Part shown: positions 9,476 to 24,156 of the stretch, in pieces
Numbering within the stretch: the stretch's first letter is position 1
How the letters are laid out: every line of letters starts with the position of its first letter
Origin: Xylocopa sonorina
Lineage: Eukaryota; Arthropoda; Insecta; Hymenoptera; Apidae
Length of the DNA: 64,000 nt
NCBI RefSeq assembly: GCF_050948175.1
Contig: NW_027490117.1
Coordinates: forward strand, 310,001-374,000
Direction of reading: 5' to 3'
Position numbers and translations under genes: made by a program
Notes under the pieces: generated by a model
What the model saw: the letters and a program-made list of their open reading frames with translations, nothing else
The model's database searches: none
What the model was told of the DNA's origin: nothing

Positions 9476-12232
9476 TTGCTACGATACGTAGACATCTGCA
9501 AACGCTATTTCCTAGCGAAGAAGTGTCGCATTCACATTCATTTGAAGTGTAGACGAGGAATACATAACACTTCGCAAATCATATTATATCTTACCATGAA
9601 ACATAGAAATGAGATGCGATATCGCGTTTTAAGAAGCATTAGAAAGCTATTGCTACGATACGTACACATCTACAAACGCTATTTCCTAGCGAGGAAGTAT
9701 CGCATTCACATTCATTTGAAGTGTAGACGAGGAATACATAACACTTCGCAAATCGTGTTATATCTTACCATGAAACATAGAAATGAGATGCGATATCGCG
9801 TTTTAAGAAGCATTAGAAAGCTATTGCTACGATACGTAGACATCTACAATCGCTATTTCCTAGCGAGGAAGTATCGCATTCACATTCATTTGAAGTGTAG
9901 ACGAGGAATACATAACACTTCGCAAATTATGTTATATCTTACCATGAAACATAGAAATGAGATGCGATATCGCGTTTTAAGAATTATATGAACTCTATTG
10001 CTACGATACGTAGACATCTGCAAACGCTATTACCTAGCGAGGAAGTGTCGCATTCACATTCATTTGAAGTGTCGACGAGGAATACATAACACTTCGCAAA
10101 TCATATTATATCTTACCATGAAACATAGAAATGAGATGCGATATTGCGTTTTAAGAAGCATTAGAACACTATCGCTACGATACCTAGACATCTGCAGACG
10201 CTATTTCCTAGCAAGGAAGTGTCGCATTTACATTCATTTGAATCGTAGACGAGGAATGCATAACACTTCGCAATGAATATTATATCTTATCATGAAACAT
10301 AGGTATGAGATGCAATATCTCGTTTTAAGATGCATTTGAGTACTATTGCTTCGATACGTAGACATCTGCAAACGCTATTTCCTTGCAAGGAAGTGTCGCA
10401 TTTACATTCATTTGAATCGTAGACGAGGAATGCATAACACTTCAACATGAATATTATATCTTATCATGAAACATAGATATGAGATGCAATATCTCGTTTT
10501 AAGAAGCATTTGAACACTATTGCTTCGATACGTAGACATCTGCAAACGCTATTTCCTTGCAAGGAAGTGTCGCATTTACATTCATTTGAAGTGTTGACCA
10601 GGAATACATAACACTTCGCAAATTATATTATATCTTACCATGAAACATAGAAATGAGATGGGATATCGCGTTTTAAGAAGCATTAGAATTCTATTGCTAC
10701 GGTAGGTAGACATCTGCAAACGCTATTCCCTTGCAAGGAAGTGTCGCATTTACATTCATTTGAAGTGTAGACGAGGAATACATAAAACTTCGCAAATCAT
10801 ATTATATCTTACCATGAAACATAGAAATGAGATGCGATATCGCGTTTTAAGAAGCATTAGAAAGCTATTGCTACGATACGTAGACATCTACAATCGCTAT
10901 TTCCTAGCGAGGAAGTATCGCATTCACATTCATTTGAAGTGTAGACGAGGACTACATAACACTTCGCAAATCATGTTATATCTTACCATGAAACATAGAA
11001 ATGAGATGCGATATCGCGTTTTAAGAAGCATTAGAAAGCTGTTGCTACGATACGTAGACATCTACAATCGCTATTTCCTAGCGAGGAAGTATCGCATTCA
11101 CATTCATTTGAAGTGTAGACGAGGAATACATAACACTTCGCAAATCATGTTATATCTTACCATGAAACATAGAAATGAGATGCGATATCGCGTTTTAAGA
11201 ATTATATGAACTCTATTGCTACGATACGTAGACATCTGCAAACGCTATTTCCTAGCGAGGAAGTGTCGCATTCACATTCATTTGAAGTGTCGACGAGGAA
11301 TACATAACACTTCGCAAATCATATTATATCCTACCATGAAACATAGAAATGAAATGCGATATCGCGTTTTAAGAAGCATTAGAACACTATCGCTACGATA
11401 CCTAGACATCTGCAGACGCTATTTCCTAGCAAGGAAGTGTCGCATTTACATTCATTTGAATCGTAGACGAGGAATGCATAACACTTCGCAATGAATATTA
11501 TATCTTATCATGAAACATAGGTATGAGATGCAATATCTCGTTTTAAGATGCATTTGAGTACTATTGCTTCGATACGTAGACATCTGCAAACGCTATTTCC
11601 TTGCAAGGAAGTGTCGCATTTACATTCATTTGAAGTGTAGACGTGGAATACATAACACTTCGCAAATCATATTATATCTTATCATGAAACATAGAAATGA
11701 GATGCGATATCGCGTTTTAAGAATCGTAAGAACTCTATTGCTACGATACGTAGACATCTGCAAACGCTATTTCCTTGCAAGGAAGTGTCGCATTTACATT
11801 CATTTGAAGTGTAGACGAGGAATGCATAACACTTCGCCATGAATATTATAGCTTATCATGAAACATAGATATGAGATGCAATATCTCGTTTTAAGAAGCA
11901 TTTGAACACTATTGCTTCGATACGTAGACATCTGCAAACGCTATCTCCTTGCAAGGAAGTGTCGCATTTACATTCATTTGAAGTGTAGACGAGGAATACA
12001 TAACACTTCGCAAATCATATTATATCTTACCATGAAACATAGAAATGAGATGCGATTTCGCGTTTTAAGAAGCATGAGAAAGCTATTGCTACGATACGTA
12101 GACATCTGCAAACGCTATTTCCTAGCGAGGAAGTATCGCATTCACATTCATTTGAAGTGTAGACGAGGAATACATAACACTTCGCAAATCATTTTATATC
12201 TTACCATGAAACATAGAAATGAGATGCGATTT
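9476..12232 (+). repeat. 2.76-kb segment, copy 1 of a 5745-bp period
   Basis: Reappears at 15221-17977. The offset is 33 x 174 + 3, explained by three 175-bp monomers between the copies (near 12465, 13160 and 14555). Matching begins where 'gcatttgaacactattg' in one copy and 'attatatgatctctattg' in the other both reach 'ctacgatacg', and ends where 'gatttcgcg' and 'gatatcgcg' differ. Confidence 0.75.
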
Positions 12233-14014
12233 CGCGTTTTAAGAAGCATTAGAAAGCTATTGCTACGATACGTAGACATCTGCAAACGCTATTTCCTGGC
12301 AAGGAACTGTCGCGTTTACATTCATTTGAAGTGTAGAGGAGGAATACATAACACTTCGCAAATCATTTTATATCTTACCATGAAACATATAAATGAGATG
12401 CGATATCGCGTTTTAAGAAGCATTAGAAAGCTATTGCTACGATACGTAGACATCTGCAAACGCTATTTTCCTAGCGAGGAAGTATCGCATTCACATTCAT
12501 TTGAAGTGTAGACGAGGAATACATAACACTTCGCAAATCATGTTATATCTTACCATGAAACATAGAAATGAGATGCGATATCGCGTTTTAAGAATCATAT
12601 GAACTCTATTGCTACGATACGTAGACATCTGCAAACGCTATGTCCTAGCGAGGAAGTGTCGCATTCACATTCATTTGAAGTGTAGACGAGGAATACATAA
12701 CACTTCGCAAATCATGTTATATCTTATCATGAAACATAGATATGAGATGCAATATCGCGTTTTAAGTAGCTTCTGAACTCTATTGCTTCGATACGTAGAC
12801 ATCTGCAAACGCTACTTCCTTGCAAGGAAGTGTCGCATTTACATTCATTTGATGTGTAGACGAGGAATACATAACACTTCGCAAATCATATTATATCTTA
12901 CCATGAAACATAGAAATGAGATGCGATATCGCGTTTTAAGAAGCATTAGAAAGCTATTGCTACGATACGTACACATCTACAAACGCTATTTCCTAGCGAG
13001 GTAGTATCGCATTCACATTCATTTGAAGTGTAGAGGAGGAATACATAACACTTCGCAAATCATTTTATATCTTACCATGAAACATAGAAATGAGATGCGA
13101 TTTCGCGTTTTAAGAAGCATTAGAAAGCTATTGCTACGATACGTAGACATCTGCAAACGCTATTTTCCTAGCGAGGAAGTATCGCATTCACATTCATTTG
13201 AAGTGTTGACGAGGAATACATAACACTTCGCAAATCATGTTATATCTTACCATGAAACATAGAAATGAGATGCGATATCGCGTTTTAAGAAGCATTAGAA
13301 AGCTATTGCTACGATACGTAGACATCTGCAAACGCTATTTCCTAGCGAGGAAGTATCGCATTCACATTCATTTGAAGTGTTGACGACGAATACATAACAC
13401 TTCGCAAATCATGTTATATCTTACCATGAAACATAGAAATGAGATGCGATATCGCGTTTTAAGAATCATATGAACTCTATTGCTACGATACGTAGACATC
13501 TGCAATCGCTATTTCCTTGCAAGGAAGTGTCGCATTTACTTTCATTTGAATCGTAGACGAGGAATGCATAACACTTCGCAATGAATATTCTATCTTATCA
13601 TGAAACATAGATATGAGATGCAATATCTCGTTTTAAGAAGCTTCTGAACTCTATTGCTTCGATACGTAGACATCTGCAAACGCTACTTCCTTGCAAGGAA
13701 GTGTCGCATTTACATTCATTTGAAGTGTAGGCGAGGAATACATAACACTTCGCAAATCATATTATATCTTACCATGAAACATAGAAATGAGATGCGATAT
13801 CGCGTTTTAAGAAGCATTAGAAAGCTATTGCTACGATACGTACACATCTACAAACGCTATTTCCTAGCGAGGAAGTATCGCATTCACATTCATTTGAAGT
13901 GTAGACGAGGAATACATAACACTTCGCAAATCATGTTATATCTTACCGTGAAACATAGAAATGAGATGCGATATCGCGTTTTAAGAATCACATGAACTCT
14001 ATTGCTACGATACG

Positions 14015-14188
14015 TAGACATCTGCAAACGCTATTTCCTAGCGAGGAAGTGTCGCATTCACATTCATTTGAAGTGTAGACGAGGAATACATAACACTTCG
14101 CAAATCATATTATATCTTACCATGAAACATAGAAATGAGATGCGATATCGCGTTTTAAGAAGCATTATAAAGCTATTGCTACGATACG
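14015..14188 (+). repeat. Representative class A monomer (174 bp)
   Basis: A typical class A copy. The left box TTCCTAGCGAGGAA keeps palindromic arms TTCCT/AGGAA around an imperfect centre. The central dyad GCGATATCGC lies at 14142-14151 and is a perfect 10-bp palindrome. Class A is further marked by 'cgcaaatcatattatatcttacc' -type sequence in the middle and 'agaagcatta' near the end. Confidence 0.85.
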
Positions 14189-15220
14189 TACACATCTACA
14201 AACGCTATTTCCTAGCGAGGTAGTATCGCATTCACATTCATTTGATGTGTAGACGAGGAATACATAACACTTCGCAAATCATGTTATATCTTTCCATGAA
14301 ACATAGAAATGAGATGCGATATCGCGTTTTAAGAATCATATGAACTCTATTGCTACGATACGTAGACATCTGCAAACGCTATTTCCTAGCGAGGAAGTGT
14401 CGCATTTACATTCATTTGAAGTGTAGAGGAGGAATACATAACACTTCGCAAATCATTTTATATCTTACCATGAAACATATAAATGAGATGCGATATCGCG
14501 TTTTAAGAAGCATTAGAAAGCTATTGCTACGATACGTAGACATCTGCAAACGCTATTTTCCTAGCGAGGAAGTATCGCATTCACATTCATTTGAAGTGTT
14601 GACGAGGAATACATAACACTTCGCAAATCATGTTATATCTTACCATGAAACATAGAAATGAGATGCGATATCGCGTTTTAAGAAGCATTAGAAAGCTATT
14701 GCTACGATACGTAGACATCTGCAAACGCTATTTCCTAGCGAGGAAGTATCGCATTCACATTCATTTGAAGTGTTGACGACGAATACATAACACTTCGCAA
14801 ATCATGTTATATCTTACCATGAAACATAGAAATGAGATGCGATATCGCGTTTTAAGAAGCATTAGAAAGCTACTGCTACGATACGTAGACATCTGCAAAC
14901 GCTATTTCCTAGCGAGGAAGTATCGCATTCACATTCTTTTGAAGTGTAGACGAGGAATACATAACACTTCGCAAATCATTTTATATCTTACCATGAAACA
15001 TAGAAATGAGATGCGATATCGCGTTTTAAGAAGCATTAGAAAGCTATTGCTACGATACGTAGACATCTACAATCGCTATTTCCTAGCGAGGAAGTATCGC
15101 ATTCACATTCATTTGAAGTGTAGACGAGGAATACATAACACTTCGCGAATCATGTTATATCTTACAATGAAACATAGAAATGAGATGCGATATCGCGTTT
15201 TAAGAATTATATGATCTCTA

Positions 15221-17977
15221 TTGCTACGATACGTAGACATCTGCAAACGCTATTTCCTAGCGAAGAAGTGTCGCATTCACATTCATTTGAAGTGTAGACG
15301 AGGAATACATAACACTTCGCAAATCATATTATATCTTACCATGAAACATAGAAATGAGATGCGATATCGCGTTTTAAGAAGCATTAGAAAGCTATTGCTA
15401 CGATACGTACACATCTACAAACGCTATTTCCTAGCGAGGAAGTATCGCATTCACATTCATTTGAAGTGTAGACGAGGAATACATAACACTTCGCAAATCG
15501 TGTTATATCTTACCATGAAACATAGAAATGAGATGCGATATCGCGTTTTAAGAAGCATTAGAAAGCTATTGCTACGATACGTAGACATCTACAATCGCTA
15601 TTTCCTAGCGAGGAAGTATCGCATTCACATTCATTTGAAGTGTAGACGAGGAATACATAACACTTCGCAAATTATGTTATATCTTACCATGAAACATAGA
15701 AATGAGATGCGATATCGCGTTTTAAGAATTATATGAACTCTATTGCTACGATACGTAGACATCTGCAAACGCTATTTCCTAGCGAGGAAGTGTCGCATTC
15801 ACATTCATTTGAAGTGTCGACGAGGAATACATAACACTTCGCAAATCATATTATATCTTACCATGAAACATAGAAATGAGATGCGATATCGCGTTTTAAG
15901 AAGCATTAGAACACTATCGCTACGATACCTAGACATCTGCAGACGCTATTTCCTAGCAAGGAAGTGTCGCATTTACATTCATTTGAATCGTAGACGAGGA
16001 ATGCATAACACTTCGCAATGAATATTATATCTTATCATGAAACATAGGTATGAGATGCAATATCTCGTTTTAAGATGCATTTGAGTACTATTGCTTCGAT
16101 ACGTAGACATCTGCAAACGCTATTTCCTTGCAAGGAAGTGTCGCATTTACATTCATTTGAATCGTAGACGAGGAATGCATAACATTTCAACATGAATATT
16201 ATATCTTATCATGAAACATAGATAAGAGATGCAATATCTCGTTTTAAGAAGCATTTGAACACTATTGCTTCGATACGTAGACATCTGCAAACGCTATTTC
16301 CTTGCAAGGAACTGTCGCATTTGCATTCATTTGAAGTGTTGACCAGGAATACATAACACATCGCAAATTATATTATATCTTACCATGAAACATAGAAATG
16401 AGATGCGATATCGCGTTTTAAGAAGCATTAGAATTCTATTGCTACGGTAGGTAGACATCTGCAAACGCTATTCCCTTGCAAGGAAGTGTCGCATTTACAT
16501 TCATTTGAAGTGTAGACGAGGAATACATAAAACTTCGCAAATCATATTATATCTTACCATGAAACATAGAAATGAGATGCGATATCGCGTTTTAAGAAGC
16601 ATTAGAAAGCTATTGCTACGATACGTAGACATCTACAATCGCTATTTCCTAGCGAGGAAGTATCGCATTCACATTCATTTGAAGTGTAGACGAGGAATAC
16701 ATAACACTTCGCAAATCATGTTATATCTTACCATGAAACATAGAAATGAGATGCGATATCGCGTTTTAAGAAGCATTAGAAAGCTGTTGCTACGATACGT
16801 AGACATCTACAATCGCTATTTCCTAGCGAGGAAGTATCGCATTCACATTCATTTGAAGTGTAGACGAGGAATACATAACACTTCGCAAATCATGTTATGT
16901 CTTACCATGAAACATAGAAATGAGATGCGATATCGCGTTTTAAGAATTATATGAACTCTATTGCTACGATACGTAGACATCTGCAAACGCTATTTCCTAG
17001 CGAGGAAGTGTCGCATTCGCATTCATTTGAAGTGTCGACGAGGAATACATAACACTTCGCAAATCATATTATATCTTACCATGAAACATAGAAATGAGAT
17101 GCGATATCGCGTTTTAAGAAGCATTAGAACACTATCGCTACGATACCTAGACATCTGCAGACGCTATTTCCTAGCAAGGAAGTGTCGCATTTACATTCAT
17201 TTGAATCGTAGACGAGGAATGCATAACACTTCGCAATGAATATTATATCTTATCATGAAACATAGGTATGAGATGCAATATCTCGTTTTAAGATGCATTT
17301 GAGTACTATTGCTTCGATACGTAGACATCTGCAAACGCTATTTCCTTGCAAGGAAGTGTCGCATTTACATTCATTTGAAGTGCAGACGTGGAATACATAA
17401 CACTTCGCAAATCATATTATATCTTATCATGAAACATAGAAATGAGATGCGATATCGCGTTTTAAGAATCGTAAGAACTCTATTGCTACGATACGTAGAC
17501 ATCTGCAAACGCTATTTCCTTGCAAGGAAGTGTCGCATTTACATTCATTTGAAGTGTAGACGAAGAATGCATAACACTTCGCCATGAATATTATAGCTTA
17601 TCATGAAACATAGATATGAGATGCAATATCTCGTTTTAAGAAGCATTTGAACACTATTGCTTCGATACGTAGACATCTGCAAACGCTATTTCCTTGCAAG
17701 GGAGTGTCGCATTTACATTCATTTGAAGTGTAGACGAGGAATACATAACACTTCGCAAATCATATTATATCTTACCATGAAACATAGAAATGAGATGCGA
17801 TTTCGCGTTTTAAGAAGCATGAGAAAGCTATTGCTACGATACGTAGACATCTGCAAACGCTATTTCCTAGCGAGGAAGTATCGCATTCACATTCATTTGA
17901 TGTGTAGACGAGGAATACATAACACTTCGCAAATCATTTTATATCTTACCATGAAACATAGAAATGAGATGCGATAT
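15221..17977 (+). repeat. 2.76-kb segment, copy 2 of a 5745-bp period
   Basis: Partner of 9476-12232, with a few private changes such as 'aacatttcaacatg' near 16185 and 'gcagacgtgg' near 17385. Confidence 0.75.
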
Positions 17978-18240
17978 CGCGTTTTAAGAATCATATGAAC
18001 TCTATTGCTACGATACGTAGACATCTGCAGTCGTTATTTCATTGCAAGGAAGTGTCGCATTTACTTTCATTTGAATCGTAGACGAGGAATGCATAACACT
18101 TCGCAATGAATATTATATCTTATCATGAAACATAGATATGAGATGCAATATCTCGTTTTAAGAAGCTTTTGAACTCTATTGCTTCGATACGTAGACATCT
18201 GCAAACGCTATTTCCTTGCAAGGAAGTGTCGCATTTACAT
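17195..18240 (+). repeat. 1-kb segment, copy 1 of a 5916-bp (34-monomer) period
   Basis: Reappears at 23111-24156 with scattered differences. Both copies carry 'gacgtggaatac' and the rare 'gaatcgtaagaac' variant, also present near 11640-11730, so three copies of this local order exist in the first 24 kb. Confidence 0.7.
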
Positions 18241-18364
18241 TCATTTGAAGTGTAGACGAGGAATACATAGCACTTCGCAAATCATATTATATCTTACCAT
18301 GAAACGTAGAAATGAGATGCGATATCGCGTTTTAAGAAGCATTAGAATGCTATTGCTACGATAC

Positions 18365-18368
18365 GTAC
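18365..18368. other. Empty-site paralogue of the element insertion
   Basis: The monomer pair around 18179-18540 matches the satellite flanking the element on both sides. The left flank shares the variant 'gaaacgtagaaatg' (633-646 and 18301-18314). The right flank shares 'tttgatgtgtagacgagg' and the rare 'cgcagatcatgtt' (2088-2100 and 18451-18463). Here the two halves join through a single GTAC with no insertion. Confidence 0.8.
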
Positions 18369-21300
18369 ACATCTACAAACGCTATTTCCTAGCGAGGTAG
18401 TATCGCATTCACATTCATTTGATGTGTAGACGAGGAATACATAACACTTCGCAGATCATGTTATATCTTACCATGAAACATAGAAATGAGATGCGATATC
18501 GCGTTTTAAGAATCATATGAACTCTATTGCTACGATACGTAGACATCTGCAAACGCTATTTCCTAGCGAGGAAGTGTCGCATTCACATTCATTTGAAGTG
18601 TAGACGAGGAATACATAACACTTCGCAAATCATATTATATCGTACCATGAAACATAGAAATGAGATGCGATATCGCGTTTTAAGAAGCATTAGAATTCTA
18701 TTGCTACGATAGGCAGACATCTGCAAACGCTATTTCCTTGCAAGGAAGTGTCGCATTTACATTCATTTGAAGTGTAGACGAGGAATACATAACACTTCGC
18801 AAATCATATTATGTCTTACCATGAAACATAGGAATGAGATGCGATATCGCGTTTTAAGAATCATAAGAACTCTATTGCTACGATACGTAGACATCTGCAG
18901 ACGCTATTTCCTTGCAAGGAAGTGTCGCATTTACATTCATTTGAATCGTAGACGAGGAATGCATAACACTTCAACATGAATATTATATCTTATCATGAAA
19001 CATAGATATGAGATGCAATATCTCGTTTTAAGAAGCATTTGAACACTATTGCTTCGATACGTAGACATCTGCAAACGCTATTTCCTTGCAAAGAAGTGTC
19101 GCATTTACATTCATTTGAAGTGTAGACGAGGAATACATAACACTTCGCAAATTATATTATATCTTACCATGAAACATAGAAATGAGATGCGATATCGCGT
19201 TTTAAGAAGCATTAGAATTCTATTGCTACGGTAGGTAGACATCTACAATCGCTATTTCCTAGCGAGGAAGTATCGCATATACATTCATTTGAAGTGTAGA
19301 CGAGGAATACATAACACTTCGCAAATCATGTTATATCTTACCATGAAACATAGAAATGAGATGCGATATCGCGTTTTAAGAATTATATGAACTCTATTGC
19401 TACGATACGTAGACATCTGCAAACGCTATTTCCTAGCGAGGAAGTGTCGCATTCACATTCATTTGAAGTGTCGACGAGGAATACATAACACTTCGCAAAT
19501 CATATTATATCTTACCATGAAACATAGAAATGAGATGCGATATCGCGTTTTAAGAAGCATTAGAACACTATCGCTACGATACCTAGACATCTGCAGACGC
19601 TATTTCCTAGCAAGGAAGTGTCGCATTTACATTCATTTGAATCGTAGACGAGGAATGCATAACACTTCGCAATGAATATTATATCTTATCATGATACATA
19701 GGTATGAGATGCAATATCTCGTTTTAAGATGCATTTGAGTACTATTGCTACGATACGTAGACATCTGCAAACGCTATTTCCTTGCAAGGAAGTGTCGCAT
19801 TTACATTCATTTGAATCGTAGACGAGGAATGCATAACACTTCAACATGAATATTATATCTCATCATGAAACATAGATATGAGATGCAATATCTCGTTTTA
19901 AGAAGCATTTGAACACTATTGCGTCGATACGTAGACATCTGCAAACGCTATTTCCTTGCAAGGAAGTGTCGCATTTACATTCATTTGAAGTGTAGACGAG
20001 GAATACATAACACTTCGCAAATTATATTATATCTTACCATGAAACATAGAAATGAGATGCGATATCGCGTTTTAAGAAGCATTAGAATTCTATTGCTACG
20101 GTAGGTAGACATCTGCAAACGCTATTCCCTTGCAAGGAAGTGTCGCATTTACATTCATTTGAAGTGTAGACGAGGAATACATAAAACTTCGCAAATCATA
20201 TTATATCTTACCATGAAACATAGAAATGAGATGCGATATCGCGGTTTAAGATGCATTAGAAAGCTATTGCTACGATACGTAGACATCTACAATCGCTATT
20301 TCCTAGCGAGGAAGTATCGCATTCACATTCATTTGAAGTGTAGACGAGGAATACATAACACTTCGCAAATCATGTTATATCTTACCATGAAACATAGAAA
20401 TGAGATGCGATATCGCGTTTTAAGAAGCATTAGAAAGCTATTGCTACGATACGTAGACATCTACAATCGCTATTTCCTAGCGAGGAAGTATCGCATTCAC
20501 ATTCATTTGAAGTGTAGACGAGGAATACATAACACTTCGCAAATCATGTTATATCTTACCATGAAACATAGAAATGAGATGCGATATCGCGTTTTAAGAA
20601 TTATATGAACTCTATTGCTACGATACGTAGACATCTGCAAACGCTATTTCCTAGCGAGGAAGTGTCGCATTCACATTCATTTGAAGTGTCGACGAGGAAT
20701 ACATAACACTTCGCAAATCATATTATATCTTACCATGAAACATAGAAATGAGATGCGATATCGCGTTTTAAGAAGCATTAGAACACTATCGCTACGATAC
20801 CTAGACATCTGCAGACGCTATTTCCTAGCAAGGAAGTGTCGCATTTACATTCATTTGAAGTGTTGACCAGGAATACATAACACTTCGCAAATTATATTAT
20901 ATCTTACCATGAAACATAGAAATGAGATGCGATATCGCGTTTTAAGAAGCATTAGAATTCTATTGCTACGATACGTAGACATCTGCAAACGCTATTTCCT
21001 AGCGAGGAAGTATCGCATTCACATTCTTTTGAAGTGTAGACGAGGAATGCATAACACTTCGCAATGAATATTATATCTTATCATGAAACATAGGTATGAG
21101 ATGCAATATCTCGGTTTAAGATGCATTTGAGTACTATTGCTTCGATACGTAGACATCTGCAAACGCTATTTCCTTGCAAGGAAGTGTCGCATTTACATTC
21201 ATTTGAATCGTAGACGAGGAATGCATAACACTTCAACATGAATATTATATCTTATCACGAAACATAGATATGAGATGCAATATCTCGTTTTAAGAAGCAT

Positions 21301-23110
21301 TTGAACACTATTGCTTCGATACGTAGACATCTGCAAACGCTATTTCCTTGCAAGGAAGTGTCGCATTTACATTCATTTGAAGTGTTGACCAGGAATACAT
21401 AACACTTCGCAAATTATATTATATCTTACCATGAAACATAGAAATGAGATGCGATATCGCGTTTTAAGAAGCATTAGAATTCTATTGCTACGGTAGGTAG
21501 ACATCTGCAAACGCTATTCCCTTGCAAGGAAGTGTCGCATTTACATTCATTTGAAGTGTAGACGAGGAATACATAAAACTTCGCAAATCATATTATATCT
21601 TACCATGAAACATAGAAATGAGATGCGATATCGCGTTTTAAGAAGCATTAGAAAGCTATTGCTACGATACGTAGACATCTACAATCGCTATTTCCTAGCG
21701 AGGAAGTATCGCATTCACATTCATTTGAAGTGTAGACGAGGAATGCATAACACTTCGCAAATCATGTTATATCTTACCATGAAACATAGAAATGAGATGC
21801 GATATCGCGTTTTAAGAAGCATTAGAAAGCTGATGCTACGATACGTAGACATCTACAATCGCTATTTCCTAGCGAGGAAGTATCGCATTCACATTCATTT
21901 GAAGTGTAGACGAGGAATACATAACACTTCGCAAATCATGTTATATCTTACCATGAAACATAGAAATGAGATGCGATATCGCGTTTTAAGAATTATATGA
22001 ACTCTATTGCTACGATAAGTAGACATCTGCAAACGCTATTTCCTAGCGAGGAAGTGTCGCATTCACTTTCATTTGAAGTGTCGACGAGGAATACATAACA
22101 CTTCGCAAATCATATTATATCTTACCATGAAACATAGAAATGAGATGCGATATCGCGTTTTAAGAAGCATTAGAACACTATCGCTACGATACCTAGACAT
22201 CTGCAGACGCTATTTCCTAGCAAGGAAGTGTCGCATTTACATTCATTTGAATCGTAGACGAGGAATGCATAACACTTCGCAATGAATATTATATCTTATC
22301 ATGAAACATAGGTATGAGATGCAATATCTCGTTTTAAGATGCATTTGAGTACTATTGCTTCGATACGTAGACATCTGCAAACGCTATTTCTTTGCAAGGA
22401 AGTGTCGCATTTACATTCATTTGAATCGTAGACGAGGAATGCATAACACTTCAACATGAATATTATATCTTATCATGAAACATAGATATGAGATGCAATA
22501 TCTCGTTTTAAGAAGCATTTGAACACTATTGCTTCGATAAGTAGACATCTGCAAACGCTATTTCCTTGCAAGGAAGTGTCGCATTTACATTCATTTGAAG
22601 TGTAGACGAGGAATACATAACACTTCGCAAATTATATTATATCTTACCATGAAACATAGAAATGAGATGCGATATCGCGTTTTAAGAAGCATTAGAATTC
22701 TATTGCTACGGTAGGTAGACATCTGCAAACGCTATTCCCTTGCAAGGAAGTGTCGCATTTACATTCATTTGAAGTGTAGACGAGGAATACATAAAACTTC
22801 GCAAATCATATTATATCTTACCATGAAACATAGAAATGAGATGCGATATCGCGTTTTAAGAAGCATTAGAAAGCTATTGCTACGATACGTAGACATCTAC
22901 AATCGCTATTTCCTAGCGAGGAAGTATCGCATTCACATTCATTTCAAGTGTAGACGAGGAATACATAACACTTCGCAAATCATGTTATATCTTACCATGA
23001 AACATAGAAATGAGATGCGATATCGCGTTTTAAGAATTATATGAACTCTATTGCTACGATACGTAGACATCTGCAAACGCTATTTCCTAGCGAGGAAGTG
23101 TCGCATTCAC

Positions 23111-24156
23111 ATTCATTTGAATCGTAGACGAGGAATGCATAACACTTCGCAATGAATATTATATCTTATCATGAAACATAGGTATGAGATGCAATATCTC
23201 GTTTTAAGATGCATTTGAGTACTATTGCTTCGATACGTAGACATCTGCAAATGCTATTTCCTTGCAAGGAAGTGTCGCATTTACATTCATTTGAAGTGTA
23301 GACGTGGAATACATAACACTTCGCAAATCATATTATATCTTATCATGAAACACAGAAATGAGATGCGATATCGCGTTTTAAGAATCGTAAGAACTCTATT
23401 GCTACGATACGTAGACATCTGCAAACGCTATTTCCTTGCAAGGAAGTGTCGCATTTACATTCATTTGAAGTGTAGACGAGGAATGCATAACACTTCGCCA
23501 TGAATATTATAGCTTATCATGAAACATAGATATGAGATGCAATATCTCGTTTTAAGAAGCATTTGAACACTATTGCTTCGATACGTAGACATCTGCAAAC
23601 GCTATTTCCTTGCAAGGAAGTGTCGCATTTACATTCATTTGAAGTGTAGACGAGGAATACATAACACTTCGCAAATCATATTATATCTTACCATGAAACA
23701 TAGAAATGAGATGCGATTTCGCGTTTTAAGAAGCATGAGAAAGCTATTGCTACGATACGTAGACATCTGCAAACGCTATTTCCTAGCGAGGAAGTATCGC
23801 ATTCACATTCATTTGAAGTGTAGACGAGGAATACATAACACTTCGCAAATCATTTTATATCTTACCATGAAACATAGAAATGAGATGCGATATCGCGTTT
23901 TAAGAATCATATGAACTCTATTGCTACGATACGTAGACATCTGCAGTCGTTATTTCATTGCAAGGAAGTGTCGCATTTACTTTCATTTGAATCGTAGACG
24001 AGGAATGCATAACACTTCGCAATGAATATTATATCTTATCATGAAGCATAGATATGAGATGCAATATCTCGTTTTAAGAAGCTTTTGAACTCTATTGCTT
24101 CGATACGTAGACATCTGCAAACGCTATTTCCTTGCAAAGAAGTGTCGGATTTACAT
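23111..24156 (+). repeat. 1-kb segment, copy 2 of a 5916-bp period
   Basis: Partner of 17195-18240. It begins in a chimeric monomer whose left half is class A ('tcgcattcacattc') and whose right half is class B. Confidence 0.7.
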
